Assembly: GCF_000526375.1 (NCBI RefSeq)
Contig: NZ_JAFY01000002.1
Span: 930,001-994,000 of the forward strand
Source: Aminiphilus circumscriptus DSM 16581
GTDB taxonomy: Bacteria > Synergistota > Synergistia > Synergistales > Aminiphilaceae
DNA: 64,000 bases
Direction of reading: 5' to 3'
In this document: positions 34,039 to 42,808 of the stretch, one piece after another
How the letters are laid out: every line of letters begins with the position of its first letter
Position numbering within the stretch: the first letter of the stretch is position 1
Position numbers and translations under genes: made by a program
The notes under the pieces: generated by a model
What the model was told of the DNA's origin: nothing
Databases searched by the model: none
The model's input: the letters and a program-made list of their open reading frames with translations, nothing else

Positions 34039-34887
34039 ATGAGATGCATCGTGGACGACGGGCATCGGCGGGGAATTTTTTCCTGGTACGGATATCTGAA
34101 GCCCCTTGAAGAACGACTGGAAAGCGTTCGCAGTGCCGGATTCGATTCTCTCATGCTCTGGTGGGGGGATGCTCTGGCCTTTTCCGAACACGGCAAGGCC
34201 GACCTGGTTCGGCTTGTGAGAAACAAGGGGCTCCGCATCGAGAACATCCACGTCCCGTATCTCGACGCCAACGACATCTGGTCCGACGACGGTGCACAGC
34301 GTCGCCGTCTTGTCGGAAATGTCACGGAATGGATCCGCGACTGCGCGGAGTTTGGCATTTCCACCCTGGTCATGCACATCTCCTATTATCTGGATCTCCC
34401 GGCGCCCACCGAGGCAGGACTCGACGCCATGATGGCGCTCGCCCTGGAGGCCCGCCGCCGCGGTGTCCGTATCGCCCTGGAGAACACGGATCGACTGGAA
34501 TTTCTGGAGTACCTTCTCGACAGCGTTGACAGCCCCTGGCTTGGACTGTGTTACGACACGTCCCACGGGCGACTCCGGGAGGAGCGACCTTTTTCTCTGC
34601 TGCGGAAATACGGCGACAGGCTTTTCGCGCTCCATCTCTCCGATAACGACGGTCTCGACGACCGACACTGGGAACTCGGAAAGGGTGTGGTTGATTGGTC
34701 CGCCTTCGCCGATGCCCTTGCCGCCGGAGAACGTCCGCCGGTGCTCTGTCTGGAGGTCATTCAGGACGATCCCGAAGAGGACGAGACGACCTTTCTGCGG
34801 AGGAGCCTGGCCTTCCTCGACAGACTCGCCGGAGACGTCACGGACGTGCGGAAGGGGCGGCTCGCCGGGTGTAACGCGATGGAGTAG
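34039..34887 (+). CDS. sugar phosphate isomerase/epimerase-like TIM-barrel protein (AP endonuclease 2 family)
   Basis: 282 residues; AAAGG precedes the ATG. Barrel motifs: FDSLMLWWGD, IENIHVPYLDAND, ISTLVMHISYY, IALENTDRLEFLEYLL, LGLCYDTSHGR (metal ligands D/H), LFALHLSDNDG (HxxD) and LCLEVIQD. These give the usual Glu-Asp-His-Glu metal site of the xylose-isomerase-like superfamily. Members include inosose, hydroxypyruvate and tagatose epimerases; I cannot pick a substrate. Neighbours give no clue. Confidence 0.82.
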   Translation: MRCIVDDGHRRGIFSWYGYLKPLEERLESVRSAGFDSLMLWWGDALAFSEHGKADLVRLVRNKGLRIENIHVPYLDANDIWSDDGAQRRRLVGNVTEWIRDCAEFGISTLVMHISYYLDLPAPTEAGLDAMMALALEARRRGVRIALENTDRLEFLEYLLDSVDSPWLGLCYDTSHGRLREERPFSLLRKYGDRLFALHLSDNDGLDDRHWELGKGVVDWSAFADALAAGERPPVLCLEVIQDDPEEDETTFLRRSLAFLDRLAGDVTDVRKGRLAGCNAME

Positions 34888-34970
34888 AGTGCGTGGAAGA
34901 CGACGGGGAAAGATCTGCCTTTTTCGGGAACGTCTTTTCGGGAGCGTTGCAGTGTGGGAAGGAAGGTCTT

Positions 34971-35069
34971 ATGGCGGTGCTCTCCGTGGATATCCAGTTC
35001 AAGGGGGCGGGAGACGTGTCCGCGGCGGTTGTCGTGCTTCTCGGAATGCGTCAGGGAACGCGGCAGTAG
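34971..35069 (+). CDS. possible 32-residue small protein or gene fragment
   Basis: GGAAGGAAGG lies just before an ATG at 34971, opening a 32-codon frame (MAVLSVDIQFKGAGDVSAAV...). The start context is good, but the frame runs 19 bp into the 3' end of the opposing response-regulator gene. I do not recognise it; it may be a truncated gene start. Confidence 0.25.
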   Translation: MAVLSVDIQFKGAGDVSAAVVVLLGMRQGTRQ

Positions 35070-35671
35070 CGGAAGCGGGGGCGTCCCGGCTTGCCCTCCG
35101 GATCCTCCTGGATGCGGAGGGCGCTTCCCCGCTCGACCAGATATTCCAGATAGCGGTGGGCCGTGGGGTAGGCGAGACCGAGCGCGGTTGCGACGGCGCG
35201 TACGTCGAAAGGACCTTCCTCCTCCAGAAGGAGATCCTGCACACGGCGGAGCGTGGCTTCGCTGATGCCCTTTCGCGGGGTGTCTTTTCGCATGTCCCGT
35301 CGATAGCGCGCAAGTTCCCCGTGAAGGCGGATTCGGGAGGCGAAGTCCGCGAGACGGACGGGTTTGCTCACGAAGTCATCGGCGCCAGCCAGAAGAAGCT
35401 CCTTCGCCACCGTTGTCGATTCCTCCACGGTGAGCACGAGTAACACCACCGATCCCGACATCTCCCGCGCACGCCGGATGACCTCTGCACCGCTCAGCAC
35501 AGGCATGTGGTAGTCCACGAGGAGGATGTCGAGACGATCCTCCCGGATCCAGGAGAGGGCTTCCTCGGGATCTGTGGTGGTGCGCATCTCCCATCCCTGG
35601 GAGACCGCCATGGCCTCCAGGGTGTAGAGGATACTCCGATCGTCGTCCAGAGCGCCGAGATAGAGGCTCAA
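35051..35671 (-). CDS. CitB/DcuR-like response regulator with DNA-binding domain
   Basis: 206 residues. Receiver at 1-120: DDD near residue 9-11, phospho-acceptor in LDILLVDYHMPVLSGAEV, Thr in LLVLTVEES, Lys in FVSKPVRL. The C-terminal ~70 residues hold a winged-helix-like segment (FDVRAVATALGLAYPTAHRYLEYLVERG), as in CitB/DcuR regulators of dicarboxylate or citrate use. The gene starts 4 bp inside the kinase gene (ATGA), so the two form one unit. Confidence 0.9.
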   Translation of the reverse strand: MSLYLGALDDDRSILYTLEAMAVSQGWEMRTTTDPEEALSWIREDRLDILLVDYHMPVLSGAEVIRRAREMSGSVVLLVLTVEESTTVAKELLLAGADDFVSKPVRLADFASRIRLHGELARYRRDMRKDTPRKGISEATLRRVQDLLLEEEGPFDVRAVATALGLAYPTAHRYLEYLVERGSALRIQEDPEGKPGRPRFRYCRVP

Positions 35672-37056
35672 GGTGTCTCTTTCCCGCTTTTTCCGAAGGA
35701 TACAAGGGGCAGCTCCACCACAACGGCCGCTCCACCGAGCGCATCGCTCCTGCCGTATTCGAGGATTCCTCCATGTTCCCGCACGACTTCCTCAACAAAG
35801 GAAAGACCGAGTCCCGTGGAGCCCCATCCGGAGCGTCGCGGCCGTGGTGGAGTTTCCATGCCCGAGCCGTTGTCCTCCACGAAGAATTGCACCCGCCCCC
35901 GTTCCGGATCGAGGGCACTCCCCAGGAGAATCCTTGGCGTGGGATGGTTTTCCGTTGCCCGGTGGGCGTTGTCCAGGAGGTTCACCAGTGCCCTGGAGAG
36001 GCGGACCATATTTGCCGAAATCCACGCTTTTCCGGCGCTTTCGGTGTCGAGCGCGATGGCGTTGCTCCAGGGGTGGGGGCGGATCTGGCTCAGAGCGTAA
36101 TCCAGAAGCCCGCTCATCTGTACCGGGCGTTGGACCCTGGGATCGAGGATCTCCGAGATCATCTGGTTCATCGTCGTGGATGCCCGGAGGATCTCTCCCA
36201 CGTGATGGGCCTCCTTTCCCGGAGGAAGGGACGTGGCAAGCACGTCCGCAAGCCCTGTGACGGTGGTGAGAGGGCGTTTCAGATCATGGACGAGGCGTTG
36301 CATCTCCTCTGTGGCCCGGGCCTGCAGCTCCGCTTCGCGGAGACGGGAGAGCTCGCGTTCCTGGTTCCGAATTCGCCGGAGCTGGGCCAGCTGCTTTTCG
36401 TAGCTCGCCAAAAGTTCCGTGGTGACGAGCGCTCCCGCGAAGACGCCGAGAAAGGAGACGAGGGCCATGCCGTTCAGCACGTTTTCCTTTTCAAGAAGAA
36501 GCGCTAGGTGTTTGAGGGCCAGCGACAGTTCTCCCCAGCCGAATCCCCAGGGCGTGAGAAGAGGGATCACGTCCAGCCACTGGAAGGAGAAAAGGAGGAT
36601 GCCCAGAGGGAGGGCCTGATTTACCAAGCCGGACACGTCCCTGGTGAGGATCTGGATGAGAAGCACGCTCACCAGACTCAGAATGGCGGGAATGCCGAAG
36701 TGGGGGACGCTCGGAAAGTCGAGGAAGACCACGAGCTGATAGGAGAGAGGTACGGCAAGCAGTGGAAGAAGGCGCTTCAGGATAGGACGGCGGAATGTCG
36801 ATGCGGAGGCGTCGGCGAGAAGAAACCACCCTTCGTAGAGGAGAAGAGCCCGGGCCGCGTTGGTCAGCACGAGAATACCCGCCGCGGCGAAGAGAAAACC
36901 ACTGTCGTCCCGCTCCGCGGCGAGTTCGAAAAAGGAAAGCACGTGGCGGACCGGCTGGTCGAAGAACTGGGAGAGGAGCCAGAGAAAAAGAAGGAGTGCC
37001 CCGACCGGGCCGGAGGAAAGGGCGGCGTGCGACGGTCTTTCGCGTTCGCGTTTCAT
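35668..37056 (-). CDS. membrane histidine kinase
   Basis: 462 residues from the ATG at 37056; an open frame reaching 37338 has no family signal. Six to seven hydrophobic segments fill residues 15-240 with short loops, so there is no large periplasmic sensor domain. A coiled-coil linker (QLAQLRRIRNQERELSRLREAEL) comes next, then the H-box RLVHDLKRPLTTVTGLADVL. The ATPase domain has the N-box VNLLDNAHRA, G1 VEDNGSGM and G2 GSTGLGLSFVEEVVREHGG. It is likely to sense a ligand in or near the membrane and phosphorylate the DcuR-like regulator. Nearby targets could be the NhaC antiporter or the minus-strand genes beyond. Confidence 0.9.
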   Translation of the reverse strand: MKRERERPSHAALSSGPVGALLLFLWLLSQFFDQPVRHVLSFFELAAERDDSGFLFAAAGILVLTNAARALLLYEGWFLLADASASTFRRPILKRLLPLLAVPLSYQLVVFLDFPSVPHFGIPAILSLVSVLLIQILTRDVSGLVNQALPLGILLFSFQWLDVIPLLTPWGFGWGELSLALKHLALLLEKENVLNGMALVSFLGVFAGALVTTELLASYEKQLAQLRRIRNQERELSRLREAELQARATEEMQRLVHDLKRPLTTVTGLADVLATSLPPGKEAHHVGEILRASTTMNQMISEILDPRVQRPVQMSGLLDYALSQIRPHPWSNAIALDTESAGKAWISANMVRLSRALVNLLDNAHRATENHPTPRILLGSALDPERGRVQFFVEDNGSGMETPPRPRRSGWGSTGLGLSFVEEVVREHGGILEYGRSDALGGAAVVVELPLVSFGKSGKETP

Positions 37057-37107
37057 TGTCCTGGGGACCTCCCTGGGAGACGGTGTCCATTTCAGAGTTT
37101 CAGGGGC

Positions 37108-37156
37108 ATTATAGACGAGAGTGAGCTGAGATGGCCAATGTGTGTATGGTGTGTAT
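37108..37156 (-). promoter_or_regulatory. candidate promoter of the two-component operon with a 9-bp direct repeat
   Basis: On the minus strand a consensus TATAAT lies at 37113-37108. A -35 is weak (TTGGCC, 19-nt spacer). Just upstream, TGTGTATGG is repeated in tandem (about 37139-37156, plus strand reading), a possible regulator site. Confidence 0.35.
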
Positions 37157-37254
37157 GGACGGAAGTGATGGCTGTGTGAGGGTGCATGGGCGCGGGATGC
37201 CGCCCCGGGTGGATTTCGATCCGGTTTTTCGGGGAATGGCTGTGTTGGCTGCGG

Positions 37255-37293
37255 AAAAAGGCCGTCCCTCCGGAGTGCAACTCCAGAGGGACG
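37255..37293 (-). terminator. rho-independent terminator downstream of nhaC
   Basis: CGTCCCTCCGGAGT (37263-37276) pairs with ACTCCAGAGGGACG (37280-37293), one mismatch, and the minus strand continues into GCCTTTTTTCC. Confidence 0.75.
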
Positions 37294-37414
37294 AGCGCAG
37301 TGTGGCCTGTCGAATGACCGCTGTCGAAAGCACTTCACGCGTTCTTCGACGGAAAGGAACCAAGGGCCGCTGTCGCCGCCGGTTCCCCCGATTCTTGCGA
37401 TGGAGAGAAAAGGG

Positions 37415-38932
37415 TTAGAAGTCCGCTTTTCGTGCGATCACGTCCTCGCCCTTCTCGTTGCGCCAGTAAATGCCGATGCCAAGGTAGCTCATCAGGATGG
37501 CCACGAAGGGATTGATGTAGTTGAGGAACGCATAGGGTGCGTAGGCGAGGGTGGCGACGCCGAGCACGGAGGACTGGTAGGCGCCGCAGGTATTCCAGGG
37601 GACGAGTGCGGAGGTGAGGGTTCCCGCGTCCTCCAGAGTCCGGGAGAGCATGCGCGGTGCGAGCCCCGTCTTCTCGAAGGTGGTCTTGAACATGCGTCCC
37701 GGAATGACCAGGGAGAGGTACTGATCGCCGAGGAAGATGTTGGAGATCACCGAGCTGGCCACGACTGCCGCCACGAGGGTTCCCACCTTTCGGATGTTCT
37801 TCGTGACGGTTCCGATGATGACCTCCAGGAAGCCGCAGGCTTCCATGATGCCCCCCAGGGAGAGGGCCACGAAGATGAGGGAGATGGACCACATCATGGA
37901 GTCCATGCCGCCCCGGTTGACCAGCTTGGAGATCATCTCTCCCACTTCCTTGGCTAGGTCGGGAGCGATGGTGATGCCCTTTTCCGCGAGGAGAGCCATC
38001 ACGGCCGCCTCGTCCGCCGCGCCGGCCACCTCGGCGGCGAAGGTGGATTCGTAGCCGTAGTGGGCCGCGCCCAGAATGTCCGCGATGCCGAAACCGCTTG
38101 CCGCGGCCATGAGACATCCCGCGACCACACCGACGAACAATCCGGGAATGGCGGGGACCTTCAGGACCGCCGAGGCGATGACAAGGATGGGAGGAACGAG
38201 GCAGAGCAGGGAGATGGAGAACTCCCCTCCGAGCAGGGCCTGAATGGCGGCGACGCGGCTCGTGTCCACCGTGCCGCTTCCGTATTTCGTTCCGATCACG
38301 GCGAGGATGGCGAGGACGATCAGGTAGGACGGTCCGGTGGTCCAGCACATGGCCCGGATGTGGTCGAAGAGGGTCGATCCTGCCACGGCGGGTGCCAGGT
38401 TCGTCGTGTCGGAGAGCGGGGACATCTTGTCGCCGAAGTAGGCACCGGAGATGATGACGCCCGCGGCAAGGGGAGCGGGAATGCCGAGGCCGTTGGCGAT
38501 GCCGAGCATGGCGATGCCCACCGTTCCGGAGGTGGTCCAGGAGGATCCCGTCGCGAGAGAGACGATGGAGCAGATGAGAAGCGTCGCCACAAGGAATATG
38601 GAGGGGTTGAGGATCGCCAGGCCGTAGGAGATCAGGCCCGGAACGACGCCTCCCAGAATCCAGGTCCCGATGAGGATGCCCACGATCATGAGGATCACCG
38701 TCGCCTGAAGGGCAACGGTGATGCTCGTGAGCATGCCTTCCTCGATGGCGGTCCAGGGTACGCGGAGGAAGAAGAAACCGACGCAGGCGGCGAAGAGGGC
38801 CGCCACGAGAATGGGCATATGGGCGTCCAGGCCAAGACCCAAGATGCCGTAGCCGATGCAGGCGGCGATGACGACGAAGACAAGGATGGAAAGGCCGAGA
38901 CTCGGGGTTTTGCGGGAATCCGTGGTATTCAC
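37415..38932 (-). CDS. nhaC: NhaC-family Na+/H+ antiporter
   Basis: The GTG at 38932 is preceded by AAGGGAGG and gives 505 residues; a longer frame to 39043 lacks such a site. About 11-12 membrane segments. Family blocks: LQATVILMIVGILIGTWILGG, SLATGSSWTTSGTVGIAMLGI, AGVIISGAYFGDKMSPLSDTTNLAPA (the conserved GAYFGDKMSPLSDTT core) and LVPWNTCGAYQSSVLGV. Members exchange sodium for protons or, in some, malate for lactate. In a sodium-dependent fermenter this would help keep pH and sodium balance for TRAP uptake. Confidence 0.93.
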   Translation of the reverse strand: MNTTDSRKTPSLGLSILVFVVIAACIGYGILGLGLDAHMPILVAALFAACVGFFFLRVPWTAIEEGMLTSITVALQATVILMIVGILIGTWILGGVVPGLISYGLAILNPSIFLVATLLICSIVSLATGSSWTTSGTVGIAMLGIANGLGIPAPLAAGVIISGAYFGDKMSPLSDTTNLAPAVAGSTLFDHIRAMCWTTGPSYLIVLAILAVIGTKYGSGTVDTSRVAAIQALLGGEFSISLLCLVPPILVIASAVLKVPAIPGLFVGVVAGCLMAAASGFGIADILGAAHYGYESTFAAEVAGAADEAAVMALLAEKGITIAPDLAKEVGEMISKLVNRGGMDSMMWSISLIFVALSLGGIMEACGFLEVIIGTVTKNIRKVGTLVAAVVASSVISNIFLGDQYLSLVIPGRMFKTTFEKTGLAPRMLSRTLEDAGTLTSALVPWNTCGAYQSSVLGVATLAYAPYAFLNYINPFVAILMSYLGIGIYWRNEKGEDVIARKADF

Positions 38933-39105
38933 CGAAATGCCTCCCTTCGAGATCGAGATGGGACGTTTCGTTTCGAAGCGGTACACGGAAACATGGTGGT
39001 TTGCGGTGCGATTCCCTGCTTTTCTTTTCTTGCGCCTTCGCATCCCTCCCCTCTTTGTTTTGCGGCGCTCTTTTGGGAAATGCTCACAAATTTTTGTTTG
39101 CGCAC

Positions 39106-39135
39106 AATGTAGCGATGTTGCACATCTTTCGTCAA
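39106..39135 (-). promoter_or_regulatory. candidate promoter of nhaC
   Basis: Minus strand: TTGACG (39135-39130), 18 nt, TACATT (39111-39106), leaving a leader of about 165 nt. The spacer holds TGCAAC and the flank TGTGCGCA, a loose dyad. Confidence 0.5.
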
Positions 39136-39252
39136 CGCCGCAGACATGTTTCTCCGTTGCCTCGCCCTAGGACGGTGTTTCGGAAGGATGTCTGGGCGCC
39201 GTGATTTCGCCCTGTCCAGGACGTCCTGTCTCTGGCCCGTGCCCGCTCCGCG

Positions 39253-40146
39253 TCAGAGGTGGAACGTTCCGGAGAGCACGATCACCGCCTCGCCGGAGAT
39301 GGTCATGCGGGATTCCGTTTCCTCCGGTGCGTTTTCTCCGGGGAGCCGCAGGTGGAGCTCTCCCCCGCGTTGTGACGCCTGAAAGGCGAGAAGGCGGCGC
39401 TTACCGAGCCGTTTTGCCCAGTAGGGGCCGAGAACGGTGTGTGCGGACCCCGTTACGGGATCCTCGTCGATTCCCTCCCAAGGGCCGAAGTAACGGGAGA
39501 CGAAGTCGAAGGAGGTCTGTCCCGAGCGGCTGTTCCCGCTCTTCTCCGGAGCTGTGACGATCACTCCCGTGGCGCCGTAGGGAAGGCGGATCTTCGAGAG
39601 ACGCGCGAAGTCCGGAGAGAGCACTTTGACCTCCTCCGGGGAACGGAGGCGGAGGAGGAGCATAAGCACTTCTCGCCCGAGGAGGATCTCCTCCGCGGGC
39701 GAGGCGAGGCCCAGAGCGCTCGTCACCTCCTCCGGAACGTCCGCGGGAACGGGTGGGTCCTGGGGGAAGTCCAGAACGATGTGTGTGCCCTCTCTGCGTG
39801 CGGAGAGAATACCGCTCCTGGTGGCGAAACGGACGATCTCTCCCGAAGCGAGTCCCTTTTCGAAAAGGACCTTTGCCGTGGCAAGTGTGGCGTGACCGCA
39901 GAGAGGGACTTCCACAAGCGGGGTGAACCATCGGAGGTGGTAATCCTCTCCGGAGGCGGGGGTGGAACGGACGGGAGAGACGAAGGCTGTCTCGGAGAGG
40001 TTCATCTCCGCAGCAATGGCCTTCATCGTCGCCTCGGGGAGCGGGTTTTCGGAAAGGCACACGGCGGCTGGGTTACCTCGAAAAGGCGTTGCCGTGAAGG
40101 CGTCCACTTGAAAAAGCGCAAGATCAGATCCGGCTGTGCCTGGCAT
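39253..40146 (-). CDS. PhzF-family isomerase-like protein
   Basis: 297 residues from the ATG at 40146 (AAGGAG 9 nt upstream). Typical beginning LFQVDAFTATPFRGNPAAVC with the conserved glutamate region AAEMNLSETAFV, the second block DYHLRWFTPLVEVPLCGHATLATA and the C-terminal half EDPVTGSAHTVLGPYWAKRLGK. These are the hallmarks of PhzF/diaminopimelate-epimerase-fold proteins. PhzF itself isomerises a phenazine precursor; most homologues have unknown substrates. Divergent from the IclR-type regulator, which may control it. Confidence 0.92.
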   Translation of the reverse strand: MPGTAGSDLALFQVDAFTATPFRGNPAAVCLSENPLPEATMKAIAAEMNLSETAFVSPVRSTPASGEDYHLRWFTPLVEVPLCGHATLATAKVLFEKGLASGEIVRFATRSGILSARREGTHIVLDFPQDPPVPADVPEEVTSALGLASPAEEILLGREVLMLLLRLRSPEEVKVLSPDFARLSKIRLPYGATGVIVTAPEKSGNSRSGQTSFDFVSRYFGPWEGIDEDPVTGSAHTVLGPYWAKRLGKRRLLAFQASQRGGELHLRLPGENAPEETESRMTISGEAVIVLSGTFHL

Positions 40147-40311
40147 GGGCGGCGCTCCTTTGCGTTCCGACGTCGTTTTCTTGATCCGCTTCGGTTCGGG
40201 CGGGAGGACGAAAATGGTAACTCCGGTTGCGAAAAACAACGCTCTTTCGCTGCCGCATGCGTTCATCCCGACCGGGAAACGGATTCACGAAAGCGGTTGA
40301 ATATGTTCTGA

Positions 40312-40340
40312 AGTATACACCCAACGTTCCCACTTTTCGA
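40312..40340 (-). promoter_or_regulatory. candidate promoter of the PhzF-like gene
   Basis: Minus strand: TCGAAA (40340-40335), 17 nt, TATACT (40317-40312). Confidence 0.4.
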
Positions 40341-40396
40341 TGTTGCACCGCAAAATGAGACGGAAATATGTCCGGTAGGACGCATATGTCCTTTTT

Positions 40397-40446
40397 TGCA
40401 CGACAGTGCACACTCTGTTGACATGGTTTTGTCTCCATGTTACAAA
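40397..40446 (+). promoter_or_regulatory. IclR-gene promoter with upstream palindrome
   Basis: Consensus TTGACA (40418-40423), 17 nt, TACAAA (40441-40446). Just upstream is the palindrome TGCAC-GACA-GTGCA (40397-40410), well placed as an autoregulatory or divergent operator. Confidence 0.6.
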
Positions 40447-40500
40447 CTGAGTAGATCCTGTTCGTTGTCAATAAACAATGTTCTCCTGGAGGGAACAAGC

Positions 40501-41259
40501 GTGGGGAACCTGTCCAGTCCGGAAAAAGTACTCTTTCTTTTGAAGCGTCTCGGTGAGCCGCCCTACGAGATGGGGGTGACGGAGCTCGCCCGGGAGATGT
40601 GCGCGGCCAAAAGCGGCGTGCACAAGCTTCTGGCGTTGCTTGTCCGGGAGAGTTTTCTCGTGCAGAACGGAGCGACGAGGCGCTATTCCCTTGGCCCCGC
40701 GGTCTTCCGTCTCGGAAATGTCTACAGCGACATGAAGGGCATCGGTGAAGTCGCCCGGGGGGTCATGGAGGCCATTGCCAAGATCACTGGCACCAGCGTC
40801 TTCGTCGGCATTCGGGAGGGAGACGAAGCGTATCTTGCCTACAAGGTGGATAGCCCCGAGGGCTTCATCTACCAGGGGCAGGTGGGGAGACGTTTCCCCA
40901 TTCACGCCGGCGCATTGGGAAAACTCCTCACGGCCTACCGTGATCCCGAAAAGGTCCGCGTTCTTCTCGCGGGCCGAACGCTCGAGAGGCGTGCCCCCCG
41001 GACCATCACCGATCCGGAGCGCATGCTTGAGGAATACGCCCGGATTCGGGAACAGGGATATGCGGTGAGCGACGAGGAAAACAGCCCTGGAGCCTATGGT
41101 TTGGCCGCTCCCATCCGGGATCGCAACGGAGAAGTTTGGGCCTGTCTCTGCATCGCCGGCCCCAAACGGCAGTTTCACGAGGAGAAGCGTTCCAACTGGC
41201 TCCGTCTCGTCATAAACGGCGCGGAGGAGATTTCCTATCGATTGGGATTTCGCTCATGA
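40501..41259 (+). CDS. IclR-family transcriptional regulator
   Basis: GGAGGG 8-9 nt before the GTG at 40501 sets the start; 252 residues. N-terminal winged helix (MGVTELAREMCAAKSGVHKLLALLVRESFL), then the IclR effector domain with VGIREGDEAYLAYKVDSPEG, FPIHAGALGKLLTAY and YAVSDEENSPGAYGLAAPIRDRNGEVWACLCIAG. IclR proteins bind small acids or aromatic compounds and control catabolic genes. Possible targets are the divergent PhzF-like gene or the downstream AspT-like and YfcC carriers on the same strand. Confidence 0.93.
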   Translation: MGNLSSPEKVLFLLKRLGEPPYEMGVTELAREMCAAKSGVHKLLALLVRESFLVQNGATRRYSLGPAVFRLGNVYSDMKGIGEVARGVMEAIAKITGTSVFVGIREGDEAYLAYKVDSPEGFIYQGQVGRRFPIHAGALGKLLTAYRDPEKVRVLLAGRTLERRAPRTITDPERMLEEYARIREQGYAVSDEENSPGAYGLAAPIRDRNGEVWACLCIAGPKRQFHEEKRSNWLRLVINGAEEISYRLGFRS

Positions 41260-41440
41260 GAAACCGGGGCGCGGCTGTTTGGGTCCGTTTCCCGAAATGC
41301 CACGCTCTTTCGGGGAGGATCGGTCTTCGGCGGCTTCTCCATGCCAGATGTCGAAAGATGGATGTCGGCGAATTTTTCCACTCCGGCGTCGTGTTGTGCA
41401 GTGAGCCGCTCCTTGCGGATCGTGAAGGAGGTCGCCTGTT

Positions 41441-42601
41441 GTGACGGCATGGATGCAATCGCTTGTCGCCAATCCCGTTCTCGTTTTGGGTGCGGCGGTG
41501 ATGTCGGGGCTTCTCGTGGGACGGATCCGTTTCTCCGGGATGACCCTCGGCGCGTCGGGAGCGCTCTTTACAGGACTACTCCTCGGTTTTGCGGGATGTT
41601 CCGTTCCGGAGACCTACTTCACCTGGAACCTGGTGCTCTTTGTCGCCGCGGTGGGACTCCTCTCCGCGGAGGACATCGTTCCGGTGGTGCGGCGCTACGG
41701 ATTCCGTTTCGTCGGCCTCGGCGCGATTGTTCCCGCTGTGGGCGCGCTGGTCACCTACATCCTCGCCCGGCTTTACTCGGGGTCCGTGCCGCCTCATCTC
41801 CTCGCAGGAACCTACACGGGGGCACTCACCAGCTCCCCAGGGCTCGGAGCCGCCCTGGAAGCGACCTCCGGCAATCCCTTGGTCACCGTGGGGTATACCG
41901 TGGCCTATCCCTTCGGTGTCCTCGCGGTGGTGCTCTTCGTGCAGCTCGCCCCCAGGCTCTTCCGCATGGATCTGGAAAAGGAGCGGGCCGAACTTGCGTC
42001 AGTGCTCGCCTCGTTTTCCACATCGGCTGACCGGATCTCCCAGGAAAAGAGCTCCGTCCCCTTCACGACGCTCTCCTTTATGTTCTGCATCGTGGGGGGT
42101 GTTCTCCTCGGGAGCGTGCCGCTTCCGCTCTTCGGCTTCGGAAGCGTCTCCCTGGGTAGCACGGGAGGGGTGCTGCTCTTCGCGCTCTGCTGTGGTGCCC
42201 TTGGACGCATCGGTTCCTTGCCAATGCGCATGGACACGAAAAGCCTTGTGGCGCTCCGCGCGCTTTCCCTCGCCTGCTTTCTCGCCGCCGTGGGCATTTC
42301 GGCGGGACCGAAGGTGATCAGCGCCGTGTTGGAGCACGGAGTGCTCCTCATCGCCATCGGCACCTTCTCCGCCGTGATCGCGGAACTCGTCGGCTTTTTC
42401 CTCGGGCGGTACGTGTGGAAGCTGAACTGGATTCTCCTCGCGGGTGCCATCTGCGGTGCCATGACGAGCACACCGGGGCTCGGTGCCGCCATAGAAGCTA
42501 CGGAGCGGGAGGAGTGCTCCGCTGGCTACGGAGCGGCCTATCCCATGGCCATCGTGGGCATGGTGATTTTCACCAAGCTGTTACATCATGCGTTCGACTG
42601 A
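41441..42601 (+). CDS. AspT/YidE-like membrane protein lacking RCK domains
   Basis: 386 residues, GTG start with AAGGAGGT 8 nt upstream. Two homologous membrane halves, each of about five helices and each ending in the same block: TGALTSSPGLGAALEAT (about 130) and GAMTSTPGLGAAIEAT (about 350). That duplication is the hallmark of aspartate:alanine-exchanger-type proteins. In AspT and YidE two TrkA_C/RCK domains sit between the halves; here the linker is only a short charged segment. It may export or exchange an amino acid. The 180-bp gap after the IclR gene holds no gene. Confidence 0.8.
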   Translation: MTAWMQSLVANPVLVLGAAVMSGLLVGRIRFSGMTLGASGALFTGLLLGFAGCSVPETYFTWNLVLFVAAVGLLSAEDIVPVVRRYGFRFVGLGAIVPAVGALVTYILARLYSGSVPPHLLAGTYTGALTSSPGLGAALEATSGNPLVTVGYTVAYPFGVLAVVLFVQLAPRLFRMDLEKERAELASVLASFSTSADRISQEKSSVPFTTLSFMFCIVGGVLLGSVPLPLFGFGSVSLGSTGGVLLFALCCGALGRIGSLPMRMDTKSLVALRALSLACFLAAVGISAGPKVISAVLEHGVLLIAIGTFSAVIAELVGFFLGRYVWKLNWILLAGAICGAMTSTPGLGAAIEATEREECSAGYGAAYPMAIVGMVIFTKLLHHAFD

Positions 42602-42808
42602 CGGAAATGGGGTGGCATGACGTCGTCTCGTTGCCGTCGGCATGTGAGACAAAGGGGCGTTTCGCTCTGAAGGAGGTGATGCGTCGCGGAAGACGACGCG
42701 AAGCAAGAGAGACAGCCCAGCAGCGGTAGAAAGTAGAAAGCAGGAGGAGAAAGACGCAAGAGGCAGGCGTACTCTCCGCGCCGTGTCCGAAAGAAGGGAG
42801 TGTCGGTC

